NCBI GenBank assembly: GCA_043803805.1
Contig: JAZDJP010000116.1
Span: 1-45,859, forward strand
Reading direction: 5' to 3'
From: JAZDJP01 sp043803805
GTDB lineage: Bacteria; Planctomycetota; JAZDJP01
DNA length: 45,859 bases
Part shown: positions 1-7,650 of the stretch, one piece after another
Numbering within the stretch: position 1 is the first letter of the stretch
Layout: each line of letters begins with the position of its first letter
The notes under the pieces: model-generated
What the model saw: only the letters and a program-made list of their open reading frames with translations
The model's database searches: none
What the model was told of the DNA's origin: nothing
Translations under genes and position numbers: made by a program

Positions 1-597
1 CGGCGCCCCGCCCACCTTCCCGTAGACACGCTCCGGACCCGCCTTTTCAAACAACATGGAACGCTCGTAAAACCGCACGTGCCGGGGATTCACCGTGATC
101 ACGAAATCCGTCGCCCCCCGGATTTTCCGGGACAGGAGATACGCGTGATTGAACAACTTCACCAGAATCTCCCGTCCCGCCTCCACGCCTTCGGCGACGC
201 CCAACGAAACAATTTCCGCCAGGCGCCTTCCGGCATCCCGAAACGAGTTCAATTCCCCGGAATATAAATTATCCGCGGGAAGCCCGAGCGGCGAATCGAA
301 CACCACCGTGAGCGCGCCCACCGCGGCGCCGTCGGAGATCCTTTCCACGAGCAGAGTCGTCGTCTCCGGCACGGCGTCGAAAATCGAAAGCCACATCCCC
401 GACGGGTCGTGCCGGGCGTAGCTCTTCTCCCGGTACAACTGATACACCAGCCGGTAGGCCTTCTTCCGGCTTTCGAGATCGCCCGCCACCCGGATGGCGA
501 ACCGGCCGTCTTCGAACACGAACCGTCCGGACGGGACCGAATTCGCGCGGGAGGATTCCGCGACCGCCTTCAAAATACAGGTGAGCCGGGTGTTCAC
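1..597 (-). CDS. FeeM-like N-acyl amino acid synthase (GNAT fold), C-terminus cut by window edge
   Basis: Read directly on the minus strand: 199 codons are open to the window edge. The start is GTG at 597, which overlaps the TGA of the upstream DUF2892 gene (GTGA), with GGGAGG five bases upstream. The protein has the layout of FeeM-type acyltransferases: an N-terminal strand region, a central region ending in GREILVKLFNHAYLLSRKI, then VNPRHVRFYERSMLFE. Enzymes of this family join a long-chain acyl group from acyl carrier protein to an amino acid. A second member with the same NPRHxxxYxxxL signature lies at 41502-42197. The gene is translationally coupled to DUF2892 and lies behind a sigma-54 promoter. 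The family call is good; the substrate is unknown. A PEP-CTERM/exosortase-associated acyltransferase or an autoinducer-synthase-like GNAT is the alternative. Confidence 0.72.
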   Translation of the reverse strand, partial: MNTRLTCILKAVAESSRANSVPSGRFVFEDGRFAIRVAGDLESRKKAYRLVYQLYREKSYARHDPSGMWLSIFDAVPETTTLLVERISDGAAVGALTVVFDSPLGLPADNLYSGELNSFRDAGRRLAEIVSLGVAEGVEAGREILVKLFNHAYLLSRKIRGATDFVITVNPRHVRFYERSMLFEKAGPERVYGKVGGAP

Positions 598-941
598 GAC
601 ATCCTCCCGATCCGTAATGGGACGTTCCCCGCGACCCGCCGCCGCACGGACTCCGCCGGAACCGGATCCGTCAGCGCCTTCTCCCGCCGCGCATCGTCCG
701 CCATCCGCGTCAGGACCTCGCGACGCCCGAGATCGCGTTCGCCGGGGAATCCCATCCGAACAAGAAGATTCTTCACCACGCACCGGTCCGTGATCCCGGA
801 AAGGACGAGATTCAGCCCCGTCCCCACCGCGGCCAGCAGCCACAGAGGATGATGAAAATACCCGAGCGCCACGGCGCCGGCCACCGAAACGCCCGCGAGA
901 ATCCTCCCGGTGCGTTCATGCGTCATGAATTTTCGTGTCAT
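594..941 (-). CDS. DUF2892 (YgaP-type) inner-membrane protein
   Basis: A 115-residue protein. An N-terminal hydrophobic hairpin (about residues 12-46) matches the DUF2892 family, which contains the membrane part of YgaP rhodanese; GITDRCVVKNLLVRMGF follows the second helix as in that family. The C-terminal 60 residues are charged and probably cytoplasmic. ATG at 941 has GGAGGAG upstream, and the sigma-54 promoter at 969-984 lies just before it. The stop overlaps the GTG of the FeeM-like gene, so the two are co-translated. The role is unknown; by position it may anchor or assist the acyltransferase or its lipid product (inference). Confidence 0.75.
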   Translation of the reverse strand: MTRKFMTHERTGRILAGVSVAGAVALGYFHHPLWLLAAVGTGLNLVLSGITDRCVVKNLLVRMGFPGERDLGRREVLTRMADDARREKALTDPVPAESVRRRVAGNVPLRIGRMS

Positions 942-968
942 ATCCGTCTCCTCCTACACGTTATAGTT

Positions 969-984
969 CGCAATCCCCATGCCA
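969..984 (-). promoter_or_regulatory. sigma-54 (-24/-12) promoter of the DUF2892-FeeM operon
   Basis: The minus strand reads TGGCATGGGGATTGCG. GG and GC are separated by exactly 10 bases, matching the TGGCAC-N5-TTGCA consensus at most positions. It ends 28 bases before the DUF2892 start codon, which leaves room for a start point near 958 and a good ribosome site. The divergent neighbour encodes a sigma-54 activator, which strongly supports the call. Confidence 0.82.
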
Positions 985-1013
985 TAATGATCAGGAACCA
1001 TAACTACCGACCA

Positions 1014-1027
1014 CGCAATCCATTGCG
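1014..1027. promoter_or_regulatory. Palindrome, candidate activator-binding site
   Basis: CGCAAT-CC-ATTGCG is a perfect 6-bp inverted repeat between the divergent DUF2892 operon and the TPR sigma-54 activator gene. Its centre is about 62 bases upstream of the predicted sigma-54 start point, somewhat closer than usual for an enhancer site. Assignment to the neighbouring activator is inference. Confidence 0.4.
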
Positions 1028-1070
1028 GTTATCCACTAACATGGCTGATCAATTTTCTTAAATCTTCACC

Positions 1071-1098
1071 TTGAAAAGAACCATTCTTGACCTACAAT
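1071..1098 (+). promoter_or_regulatory. Sigma-70-like promoter of the TPR activator gene
   Basis: TTGAAA (1071-1076), a 16-base spacer, then TACAAT (1093-1098). The -10 box ends only nine bases before ATG 1108 and no Shine-Dalgarno sequence is visible, so the mRNA would be leaderless or nearly so. Confidence 0.55.
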
Positions 1099-1107
1099 TG
1101 ATTCTAT

Positions 1108-3552
1108 ATGAAACCAGAAAAAACCGTAATCCCGTCCATCTACACCGAACCCTTCGTGGACGGATACATAAAAGGGTCCGCCATCAATACCGTCATTCAG
1201 CACCTCCTGGAAATCCTGCCCGCACCCCTGCCCCCCGTCATCCAAACCCACATCCACCTGTTCGATGCCTACGCCGGGCGGCGCCCCGCCAAGGAAACCC
1301 TTGAGGAGGCCCGGGAAATATTCGACTGGAACATCTCTGACCCTCTTTACGCCTTCCTATTCATTGACATGTGGGTGGTGACGTGCCTCCACGAGGGCCA
1401 CATTGAGGAAGCCCGCGCCCTCTGGCACCGGGCGACGCTACTCATCCAGAAAACGGACCCGCCCGAGCTCCGCGCACGTGTGCTCACCTTGCAGGGAGGC
1501 ATCGAGGGCGCCGCCGGGAACAAAGCACTGCGGGAGGAAGGCTACCGCAAGGCGTTCGAAATCCTCCCGGACGGCCCCCGCCGGGTGATCGTATTCCTCG
1601 CCTTCGCGATATTCCTGGCCCAGCAAGGACGGGGGAGTGAGGCGCTGCCCGAAGCCGCGCGCCTGGAATCCACCGGGAGGAGATACCCGCGCTTCCACTA
1701 CTACCGGTTCGTCCACGCGGTCGAGACCGGCCGGACGGACGTGGCCGATCGCCTTCTCCTCGAATTCGACACCTTTCGCTACGCCATGCCCGAACGGGAA
1801 GAGGCCGCCAACTGGCGCACGATCCTTTCCCTTCTGACCGGCCGCTGGCGGGAGGAAGGGGAACGCCTCACGGAATCCCTGCCCCCTTCCGAGCGGAACG
1901 AAATCCTCACTTGGACCGCCGCCACCCAGTGCCTTCTGGACGGGGACGCGGACGGAGCCCTCCGGCAAGCCCGGGCCTACACGGAACGCGACCCCATGGC
2001 GCACCTCCATGTGGGATTTCAATCGCTCACCCTGGTCCGGGCGGAACTGGCCTCGCGGAACACCGAGGCGGCCATGCGCATCCTCGGAAACCGCTGGAAA
2101 TCGGGCTACCGGAATTACCTCGACGATTTTTTCCTCGCCCGGGCATATTGGCTCCGGGGAAACCATGACCACGCCGCACTGGCGATGGCGGAGACCCTGC
2201 GGGCGGTGGAACGATACGACGCGGCGAAACGGCTCGATTTCGAACTGCGCCTGGCCCTGGAACTTTCGCCGGGGGATGTCTTGGCGCTCGGACGCGCCGC
2301 GGCGGCGGCCCGGAGCGGCGCGGGCGCGGCGGCCGATTTCCCCGTGATCGAAGAATCCCGCGGGGTCGAACGCCTGGAGGGCGCCGGCGCCGCCACCCGG
2401 GACATCCGCCAGACCATCCGCCGCTACGCGCCTCTGGATACGCTCGTCCTCGTGACCGGGGAGACCGGGACCGGCAAGGAACTCGTCGCGCGAGCCCTCC
2501 ACGAGGAATCCCCGCGCGCACGGGCGCCGTTCCTCGCCGTGAATTGCGGGGCCATCCCGGAAAATCTCCTGGAGAGCGAACTCTTCGGCCACGCCCGGGG
2601 GGCGTTCACGGGGGCCGTCGCGGCCCACCGGGGGATTTTCGAGGAGGCCGGGAAGGGAACCGTCTTCCTCGACGAGATCGGCAACATCCCGCCGCGCCTC
2701 CAGATGGCCCTCCTCCGGGTGCTGGAAACGGGCGAGATCCGGCCCGTCGGCAGCGCCGCGAACCGGAAAATCGCCTGCCGCATCGTCGCCGCGACGAACG
2801 CGGATCTGACGGCCATGGCCGGGCGCGCCGCATTCCGAAGGGATCTCCTCTTCCGCTTGAATCGCCTCGAAATCCGCCTGCCCCCCCTGCGGGAGCGGCC
2901 GGAGGACATCCTGCCGCTGGCGGATTATTTTCTATCCGAGGGCCGGCGCGACGGCCAGAGGCCCGTGATGTCGGAGGACGTGCGCCGGCGGCTGACGCTT
3001 CACGCCTGGCCGGGAAACATCCGGGAACTGCGGAACGTCATCGAGCGGATGCGGCTCCTGCACTCCGACAAATTGTCCTACGACACCGCGGATCTGGACC
3101 TCCGCGCGGAGACGCCCGATCCCCCGGCCGCGCCGGAATCCCCTCTCGCGACGGACGCGCCCGTCACGGATCCGGAACGCCCGGAGGAAACCCGTCCCGT
3201 AGTCCGGGTTCCGGAGACGGGTATTTCCACCCCGCATGCGCCATCGGCGACCGGCGACGTCGGGGAATTCCTCCGCGGCGGCCGGAGCCCTCTGCGGCGA
3301 CTCGAGCGCCTGCGAGCCCTCTTCCGGGAACACGGCCCTCTCACGCGCCTGGAGATCTCCGTCATCCTCCGCATTGCCAAGGGCACCGCGACGCGGGACC
3401 TCGCGGCGCTCCGGGCCGAGGGATTCATCGAGAAGGTGACACCGACGGTGTCTCCGAGGACACACTACTTTCAACTGAAGGCGCAGGATCGTGGCTCGGG
3501 TCTCGTGGATCGTGACTCGCAGAAAAAACCAGTTCCATTCAAGTCTGTTTAA
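1108..3552 (+). CDS. TPR-AAA+ sigma-54 activator with C-terminal winged helix
   Basis: A bacterial enhancer-binding protein of 814 residues. Residues 1 to about 400 form a TPR-like helical solenoid that replaces the usual receiver or GAF sensor. The AAA+ domain follows: Walker A GETGTGK near 451, GAFTGA at 498-503 (the sigma-54 contact loop), and Walker B FLDE with D522/E523. A proline-rich linker of about 90 residues leads to a C-terminal winged helix (about 740-800) that resembles DeoR-type domains rather than the Fis-type helix normal in this family. It is divergent from a sigma-54-driven operon and is its likely activator. A paralogue starts at 44003; both share YAPLDT before Walker A. 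The start ATG 1108 has no ribosome site but sits just after a -10 box. Confidence 0.88.
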   Translation: MKPEKTVIPSIYTEPFVDGYIKGSAINTVIQHLLEILPAPLPPVIQTHIHLFDAYAGRRPAKETLEEAREIFDWNISDPLYAFLFIDMWVVTCLHEGHIEEARALWHRATLLIQKTDPPELRARVLTLQGGIEGAAGNKALREEGYRKAFEILPDGPRRVIVFLAFAIFLAQQGRGSEALPEAARLESTGRRYPRFHYYRFVHAVETGRTDVADRLLLEFDTFRYAMPEREEAANWRTILSLLTGRWREEGERLTESLPPSERNEILTWTAATQCLLDGDADGALRQARAYTERDPMAHLHVGFQSLTLVRAELASRNTEAAMRILGNRWKSGYRNYLDDFFLARAYWLRGNHDHAALAMAETLRAVERYDAAKRLDFELRLALELSPGDVLALGRAAAAARSGAGAAADFPVIEESRGVERLEGAGAATRDIRQTIRRYAPLDTLVLVTGETGTGKELVARALHEESPRARAPFLAVNCGAIPENLLESELFGHARGAFTGAVAAHRGIFEEAGKGTVFLDEIGNIPPRLQMALLRVLETGEIRPVGSAANRKIACRIVAATNADLTAMAGRAAFRRDLLFRLNRLEIRLPPLRERPEDILPLADYFLSEGRRDGQRPVMSEDVRRRLTLHAWPGNIRELRNVIERMRLLHSDKLSYDTADLDLRAETPDPPAAPESPLATDAPVTDPERPEETRPVVRVPETGISTPHAPSATGDVGEFLRGGRSPLRRLERLRALFREHGPLTRLEISVILRIAKGTATRDLAALRAEGFIEKVTPTVSPRTHYFQLKAQDRGSGLVDRDSQKKPVPFKSV
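3486..3519 (+). repeat. Short direct repeat on a 7-base grid in the 3' end of the activator gene
   Basis: GGATCGTGGCTCG (3486-3498) recurs as GGATCGTGACTCG (3507-3519), 21 bases apart, with TCG every seven bases between. It encodes part of the poorly conserved tail (DRGSGLVDRDS). It looks like the in-frame counterpart of the intergenic 8-base repeats elsewhere in the window. Confidence 0.5.
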
Positions 3553-3561
3553 TATTGCCTC

Positions 3562-5832
3562 TCATTTCGGAGGACTGCCGGCCTTAACCAGGTGGTCCAG
3601 CAACTGATTCCGCCAGGCGCCGAGTTTGCCGGCATCGTCGATGGCCGTCCAGAATTCGTTGACCAAATCGCGCCCTCCGCCCGCCTGGCTCTTCTGAGCG
3701 GCCTTGAAAATCGCGTCGAGCGCTCCCATCGCCTCGGCATCGTTCGCAAATTTTTTCTTGTACGTCTCAATCACCCGGCGATCGTCCCACGCCTCGCGCA
3801 CGCCCTCGAAGTACGGCGACGGGATGGTGTCGAACGGCGTCTGCCACGCGTACAGCCAGTTGTCGCCCTCCGAGGTGTCGAACCCCTGCCCCCAATTGTA
3901 CGCCCAGCACAGGGACCCCCGGGAATCGTAGGACCCGAAGAAGAAACCAAACGTGAACCGGGCGCTGCCGGGCTCTCCCCCTCCAAAAACGCCGGTGTAC
4001 TGCCAGAACGTCTTGCCGCCCGCGCGCACCTTGTCGCCCAACGCCGCGTCCTCCCCGATGGCGTTCGTGCAGAAAATATCCACATCGCCGAGGAACGGAA
4101 GCCCCGGCACCGCGTGATGAATCGAACCGTAGATCGGCATTTTGGGCGCGCCTTCCCGGATGGCCGCGCAATCCTCCTTGAACTTGGGTTTGATCCACGA
4201 ACCCGTGCCGATCGCGTCGGCGTAGCTCTTGTCCTTCCGGGTCTGCCTCCATTTCGCCGGCTCGTCGAACGGCGTCACGACGATTTCGGGCCAGCCCGCC
4301 TCTTTGGAATGCGTGTAAAGCTGGCGGTTGAAATCCACAAACAGCGGACGCACCTCCGAAAGGATTTTCTCGCGCTGTCCCTCCTCATTCATCTTCTTCA
4401 CAAATTCCTTGTTGCTATCCTTTCCTCCACCCGCCTGAAGCCGGTACAACTCGCGTTGCAAAGACATCGTGCTCGGGAATCCGTACGGGTTTCCGCCCAG
4501 GAACCAAACGATGTTGGTCAGGCCGCGCTTTTTGGCCCCCTGCATCCAATCGTCGAGATACGTCCAGTCCACCACGAGCTTTCCGTCTTTGACCGACATC
4601 TCCGGCGATATGCTGGCAATCCAGAGATTGGTCCCGTTTTGATTGTAGTCCGCCTGAAAGGAAATGTCGTGTATCGGCACCAGCCCCGTGGTGCACCCTC
4701 CCATGGTGAGCCCCGCCTCCTCCATCGTCAGGAGATCCACCGGCAACACCTCCACCTCCAGCGGGAGCGCCCCCCGCGCGCCGCCGGCGGTGATCGTCAC
4801 CTCGCCCTTGTACAAGCCGGGTTTCGCCTCGCCGCGCCGCGTCTTGAGGTTGAACAAAAACCAGTGGGAACGCCCTTTCTCGATGTCCACCGGATACGCC
4901 GGCCACAGCCGCAGGGGGAACCACCGAAGTTTGTTCTCGCGAGCCTGAACAAGACAGTACTCGGCCGTGCGGCGAACCACATCGGCCTTGAGAACGCCGG
5001 AAGGGCCGCGGAGTTCACTCACGGTATAGTTCACACCCTTGAGATCGGCGCCGTGGGCGTACACGCCGAACGACCCTCCCTCGATTTCATTCAGGCACAT
5101 GCGAATTTTAACAGGAGCGCCGATCTGTTCCGTTTTGGGCTGACCGTTCTGCTGTAAAACCGCCATGGCGGGCCAGGGGAAAACGACAAGTTCCTTCGCC
5201 GGCGCCGTGAACGCGGGGGGCTCGATCTTGAGCGCAAGATCCTTGCCGCGATTGGACTGCGCGCCCGCGACCCAGGCGCGGGTCTCGCTGTTGAACGCCT
5301 CTTCGTCGGACTTCACGGCGCGCCGCATCGTGATCGCCGAAACGGGCAGGTCCTCGTCCGCCGTGATGCCGAAAGAGGTGTGCTCCCGATCCCCCGGCAG
5401 GCGGAGAAGATTGTCCCAGCCGACGGGGACCGCCGCGGTTTTCCACCGGCCGTCGCCCGTGCCTCCGAAACGATGAAGCCGTTCCATGTGCCGCACCGGA
5501 TTGCCGTAGGAAGCGAAGCTGACCGGCGTCTTCGCGGTGTCCTTGTAATAAACCGTCATCACATAAACGGTATTCTCCGCCGGCCGAAGGGCGCCGGCAG
5601 CCCACCACGCCTTCACCTTGAACGTCTTCTCGCCGCCCTTCGCCGCGACACGGTACTTGATATCGCCTTCGGTCTGGACGCCGCCCCAGCCGCCGCCCAC
5701 ATCGCCGGCCGCGATGTCGCCGAACGAAATCGCCGGAAAACCGTCCTCGGACTTGAGCGGAGGCGCGGACGCGCCCGCCAAAACCGACGAAACAAATCCC
5801 GCCGCCAACACCACACACAGAAAATGTCGCAC
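3562..5832 (-). CDS. Secreted GH123-like / DUF4091 glycoside hydrolase-like protein
   Basis: A 756-residue protein with an N-terminal signal peptide (FLCVVLAAGFVSSVLAGASA). A beta-rich N-terminal half is followed by a TIM-barrel-like half. The C-terminal stretch with LCWAYNWGQGFD, a glycine/aspartate linker and SPYFEGVREAWDDRRVIETY is characteristic of the GH123-like catalytic/DUF4091 group. VTPFDEP carries an adjacent Asp-Glu pair like the one GH123 enzymes use for substrate-assisted catalysis. The start is GTG 5832, with GGAGG nine bases upstream. It probably acts in the periplasm or outside the cell on a complex glycan. It is divergent from the micro-gene and the MFS transporter, which may import the product (inference). 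Substrate unknown. Confidence 0.8.
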   Translation of the reverse strand: MRHFLCVVLAAGFVSSVLAGASAPPLKSEDGFPAISFGDIAAGDVGGGWGGVQTEGDIKYRVAAKGGEKTFKVKAWWAAGALRPAENTVYVMTVYYKDTAKTPVSFASYGNPVRHMERLHRFGGTGDGRWKTAAVPVGWDNLLRLPGDREHTSFGITADEDLPVSAITMRRAVKSDEEAFNSETRAWVAGAQSNRGKDLALKIEPPAFTAPAKELVVFPWPAMAVLQQNGQPKTEQIGAPVKIRMCLNEIEGGSFGVYAHGADLKGVNYTVSELRGPSGVLKADVVRRTAEYCLVQARENKLRWFPLRLWPAYPVDIEKGRSHWFLFNLKTRRGEAKPGLYKGEVTITAGGARGALPLEVEVLPVDLLTMEEAGLTMGGCTTGLVPIHDISFQADYNQNGTNLWIASISPEMSVKDGKLVVDWTYLDDWMQGAKKRGLTNIVWFLGGNPYGFPSTMSLQRELYRLQAGGGKDSNKEFVKKMNEEGQREKILSEVRPLFVDFNRQLYTHSKEAGWPEIVVTPFDEPAKWRQTRKDKSYADAIGTGSWIKPKFKEDCAAIREGAPKMPIYGSIHHAVPGLPFLGDVDIFCTNAIGEDAALGDKVRAGGKTFWQYTGVFGGGEPGSARFTFGFFFGSYDSRGSLCWAYNWGQGFDTSEGDNWLYAWQTPFDTIPSPYFEGVREAWDDRRVIETYKKKFANDAEAMGALDAIFKAAQKSQAGGGRDLVNEFWTAIDDAGKLGAWRNQLLDHLVKAGSPPK

Positions 5833-5962
5833 GGTTCACATCCTCCAAAGGGATTTTCATCATCCCTGAAGATGGTTACGAAGTCAAGCGACAACGCACG
5901 CCCCCAGGCATTCCTCAATCCCCCCAGCGGAATTGTTTTCACACGGTTGCATCGAATCGCTC

Positions 5963-5990
5963 TTGTTTTCATTTTGAACACTGCTACCAT
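5963..5990 (+). promoter_or_regulatory. Sigma-70-like promoter of the Cys4/Lys micro-gene
   Basis: TTGTTT (5963-5968), a 16-base spacer, then TACCAT (5985-5990). This puts the transcript start just before the strong ribosome-binding site at 5998-6008. Confidence 0.45.
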
Positions 5991-6014
5991 GGCAGGGAAA
6001 GGGGGTGAGCGACC

Positions 6015-6083
6015 ATGGCGAAGTGCTGCTGCTGCGGAACGAAGAAGGCCGCGAAGAAGACCACCAAGAAGAAAAAGAAGTAG
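6015..6083 (+). CDS. 22-residue Cys4 / poly-lysine micro-protein or leader peptide
   Basis: ATG 6015 is preceded by AAAGGGGGTGA (5998-6008), a near-complete complement of the 16S rRNA 3' end. The peptide is M-A-K, then four consecutive cysteines (all TGC), G-T, and a tail of 12 lysines interrupted by AA and TT. It has its own candidate promoter upstream and a strong hairpin 28 bases downstream, so it looks like a complete small transcription unit. Two readings fit: a stand-alone metal- or nucleic-acid-binding micro-protein, or a cysteine-sensing leader peptide attenuating the MFS gene beyond the hairpin. Polycysteine leader peptides are known in actinobacteria. I know no named family for this sequence. 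Confidence 0.6.
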   Translation: MAKCCCCGTKKAAKKTTKKKKK

Positions 6084-6110
6084 CTTGGATGGAACCTTCG
6101 ACGTAACGAA

Positions 6111-6158
6111 ACCGGGCCTCCTTGGCCGCCCCCCGCGGGCGGTTTTAGGAGGCCCGGT
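6111..6158 (+). terminator. Strong nested hairpin after the micro-gene
   Basis: ACCGGGCCTCC (6111-6121) pairs perfectly with GGAGGCCCGGT (6148-6158), an 11-bp stem. Inside is a second 6-bp stem, CCGCCC (6126-6131) with GGGCGG (6137-6142). Only a short T-rich tail (GCGTTT) follows, so it may be a terminator/attenuator or a stabilising structure. Confidence 0.6.
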
Positions 6159-6197
6159 GCGTTTCCATATTGATTGAGCCCCCCGCTTTTCTCCTAT

Positions 6198-6203
6198 TAT
6201 AAT
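6198..6203 (+). promoter_or_regulatory. -10 box of the MFS gene
   Basis: A perfect TATAAT 15 bases before ATG 6219, with no clear -35 at normal spacing and no Shine-Dalgarno sequence between. It lets the transporter be transcribed independently of the hairpin at 6111-6158. Confidence 0.45.
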
Positions 6204-6218
6204 GCGGCGGTGCCGACC

Positions 6219-7604
6219 ATGCCCGCACCCCATAAAACCCGACACGATCCCTCGCTCCGCCGCGCCATCCGTCATAACCTTTGCTGGGCGGTGATGTTCG
6301 GCGCGGGGGAAAACAGCCTGGGTCTTTTCGGAGCGCACCTTCGAATTCCCAAGCATGTCTACGGCTACCTCGCGGGACTCCCCCAGCTCCTGGGCCCCCT
6401 TTCCCAGGCGGTGTGCGCGAATGTCCTCGATGCCTTCCCCCGCCGGAAACCTCTCATCGTCAATTCGGTCCTTCTCCAGGCCCTCGCCTACGCCCTCCTC
6501 GGCGTGCTCGCGGCCGTATCCGCCATCTGGTCATCCCTCGAACTTTTTCTCGCCCTCGTCGCCTTCGCCTTCGTCGCGGGCCATTTCTGCACTCCCGCCT
6601 GGAGCAGCATGATCGGGGACATCATCCCCCCCGACAAACGGGGACGCCTTTTCTCGATGCTCCAGTGGACCAGCGCCTCCGTCACCCAATTGTCCATCCT
6701 GGCCGTCGCCGGGGCGCTTACCCTCGCCGGCCAGGGGCGGGCGGCCGGATACGTGTTTGCCGCCGCCTTCGGCATTTCCGCGATCGCCCGGTGGCGGAGC
6801 GCCCGGCACATCGCCCGGATGGAAGATCCGCCCTATGTCCCCGAGCCGGAAACCGCCTTCACGTTCTGGCAGTTTCTCCGGCGGACGCCCGATTCGAATT
6901 ACGCCCGCTTTGTTCTTTTTGTGGGGCTTTTCCACCTCGCCGCGAACGTCGCCGGACCGTTCTATCTGCCATACATGTTCGACGTCCTCGCCCTGAAACC
7001 GTGGCACTACGCCGTGATGAACTCCGTGACCGCGATCTCCTCCATCCTGACGTTCCGTTTCTGGGGACGCTTCAGCGACCGATTCGGGAACAAACGCACC
7101 ATCGCCATCTCGACCTGGACGATCCTGTTCATCCCGATTCCCTGGATGCTGACCGATAATTTCTGGATCCTGACCCTGCTCAATATTTTCACCGGCGCGT
7201 CGTGGGCGGGATTCAGTCTGAGCATGGGGAATTACATCCTGGATGCCGTGACCCCGGCCAAACGCGCGCGGTGCGTCGCCTACTTCAATGTCGTCGTGGG
7301 CATCGGCGTCTTTGCCGGGTGCATGATCGGGATGTGGCTCACGAAACACCTGCCGGACGAGATGGTCCTCGGGCCCTGGCGTCTCCGACTGACCTCCAAC
7401 TTCATGATCCTCCTGGCGCTCTCCACCGTACTCCGGTTGCTGACCTGCATGTGTCTCGGCACGTTCAAAGAGCTCCGCACCGTCCGGCCGTTGACACTCC
7501 GCGACCGGTTCTTCGACATCGCCAGCGTCCGAAGCGCCTTCGGGGTCCGGCTGAACATGAACGTGTTGCACGGGCAGGACGAGGAAGACAGGGACGGGGA
7601 TTGA
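6219..7604 (+). CDS. MFS transporter
   Basis: A 461-residue polytopic membrane protein from ATG 6219; an in-frame start at 6174 would lie upstream of the -10 box. It has about twelve hydrophobic helices in two halves. The loop GDIIPPDKRGRLFS between early helices and the second-half loop GRFSDRFGNKRTIAIS are typical of major facilitator transporters. It lacks a signal peptide, as expected. Lying next to a secreted glycosidase-like protein, it may take up a sugar or glycoside (inference). It is convergent with the actin-like operon, with 46 bases between. The substrate cannot be told from sequence. Confidence 0.82.
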   Translation: MPAPHKTRHDPSLRRAIRHNLCWAVMFGAGENSLGLFGAHLRIPKHVYGYLAGLPQLLGPLSQAVCANVLDAFPRRKPLIVNSVLLQALAYALLGVLAAVSAIWSSLELFLALVAFAFVAGHFCTPAWSSMIGDIIPPDKRGRLFSMLQWTSASVTQLSILAVAGALTLAGQGRAAGYVFAAAFGISAIARWRSARHIARMEDPPYVPEPETAFTFWQFLRRTPDSNYARFVLFVGLFHLAANVAGPFYLPYMFDVLALKPWHYAVMNSVTAISSILTFRFWGRFSDRFGNKRTIAISTWTILFIPIPWMLTDNFWILTLLNIFTGASWAGFSLSMGNYILDAVTPAKRARCVAYFNVVVGIGVFAGCMIGMWLTKHLPDEMVLGPWRLRLTSNFMILLALSTVLRLLTCMCLGTFKELRTVRPLTLRDRFFDIASVRSAFGVRLNMNVLHGQDEEDRDGD

Positions 7605-7650
7605 ACATCCCCCAAACCCAAAAAATCTTTCGTTTTGGAATTTCAGCCAA

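Noticed and set aside
6174..6218. Upstream start for the MFS gene adding 15 residues
   Set aside because: The extension spans the TATAAT box and has no ribosome site; ATG 6219 fits the promoter better.
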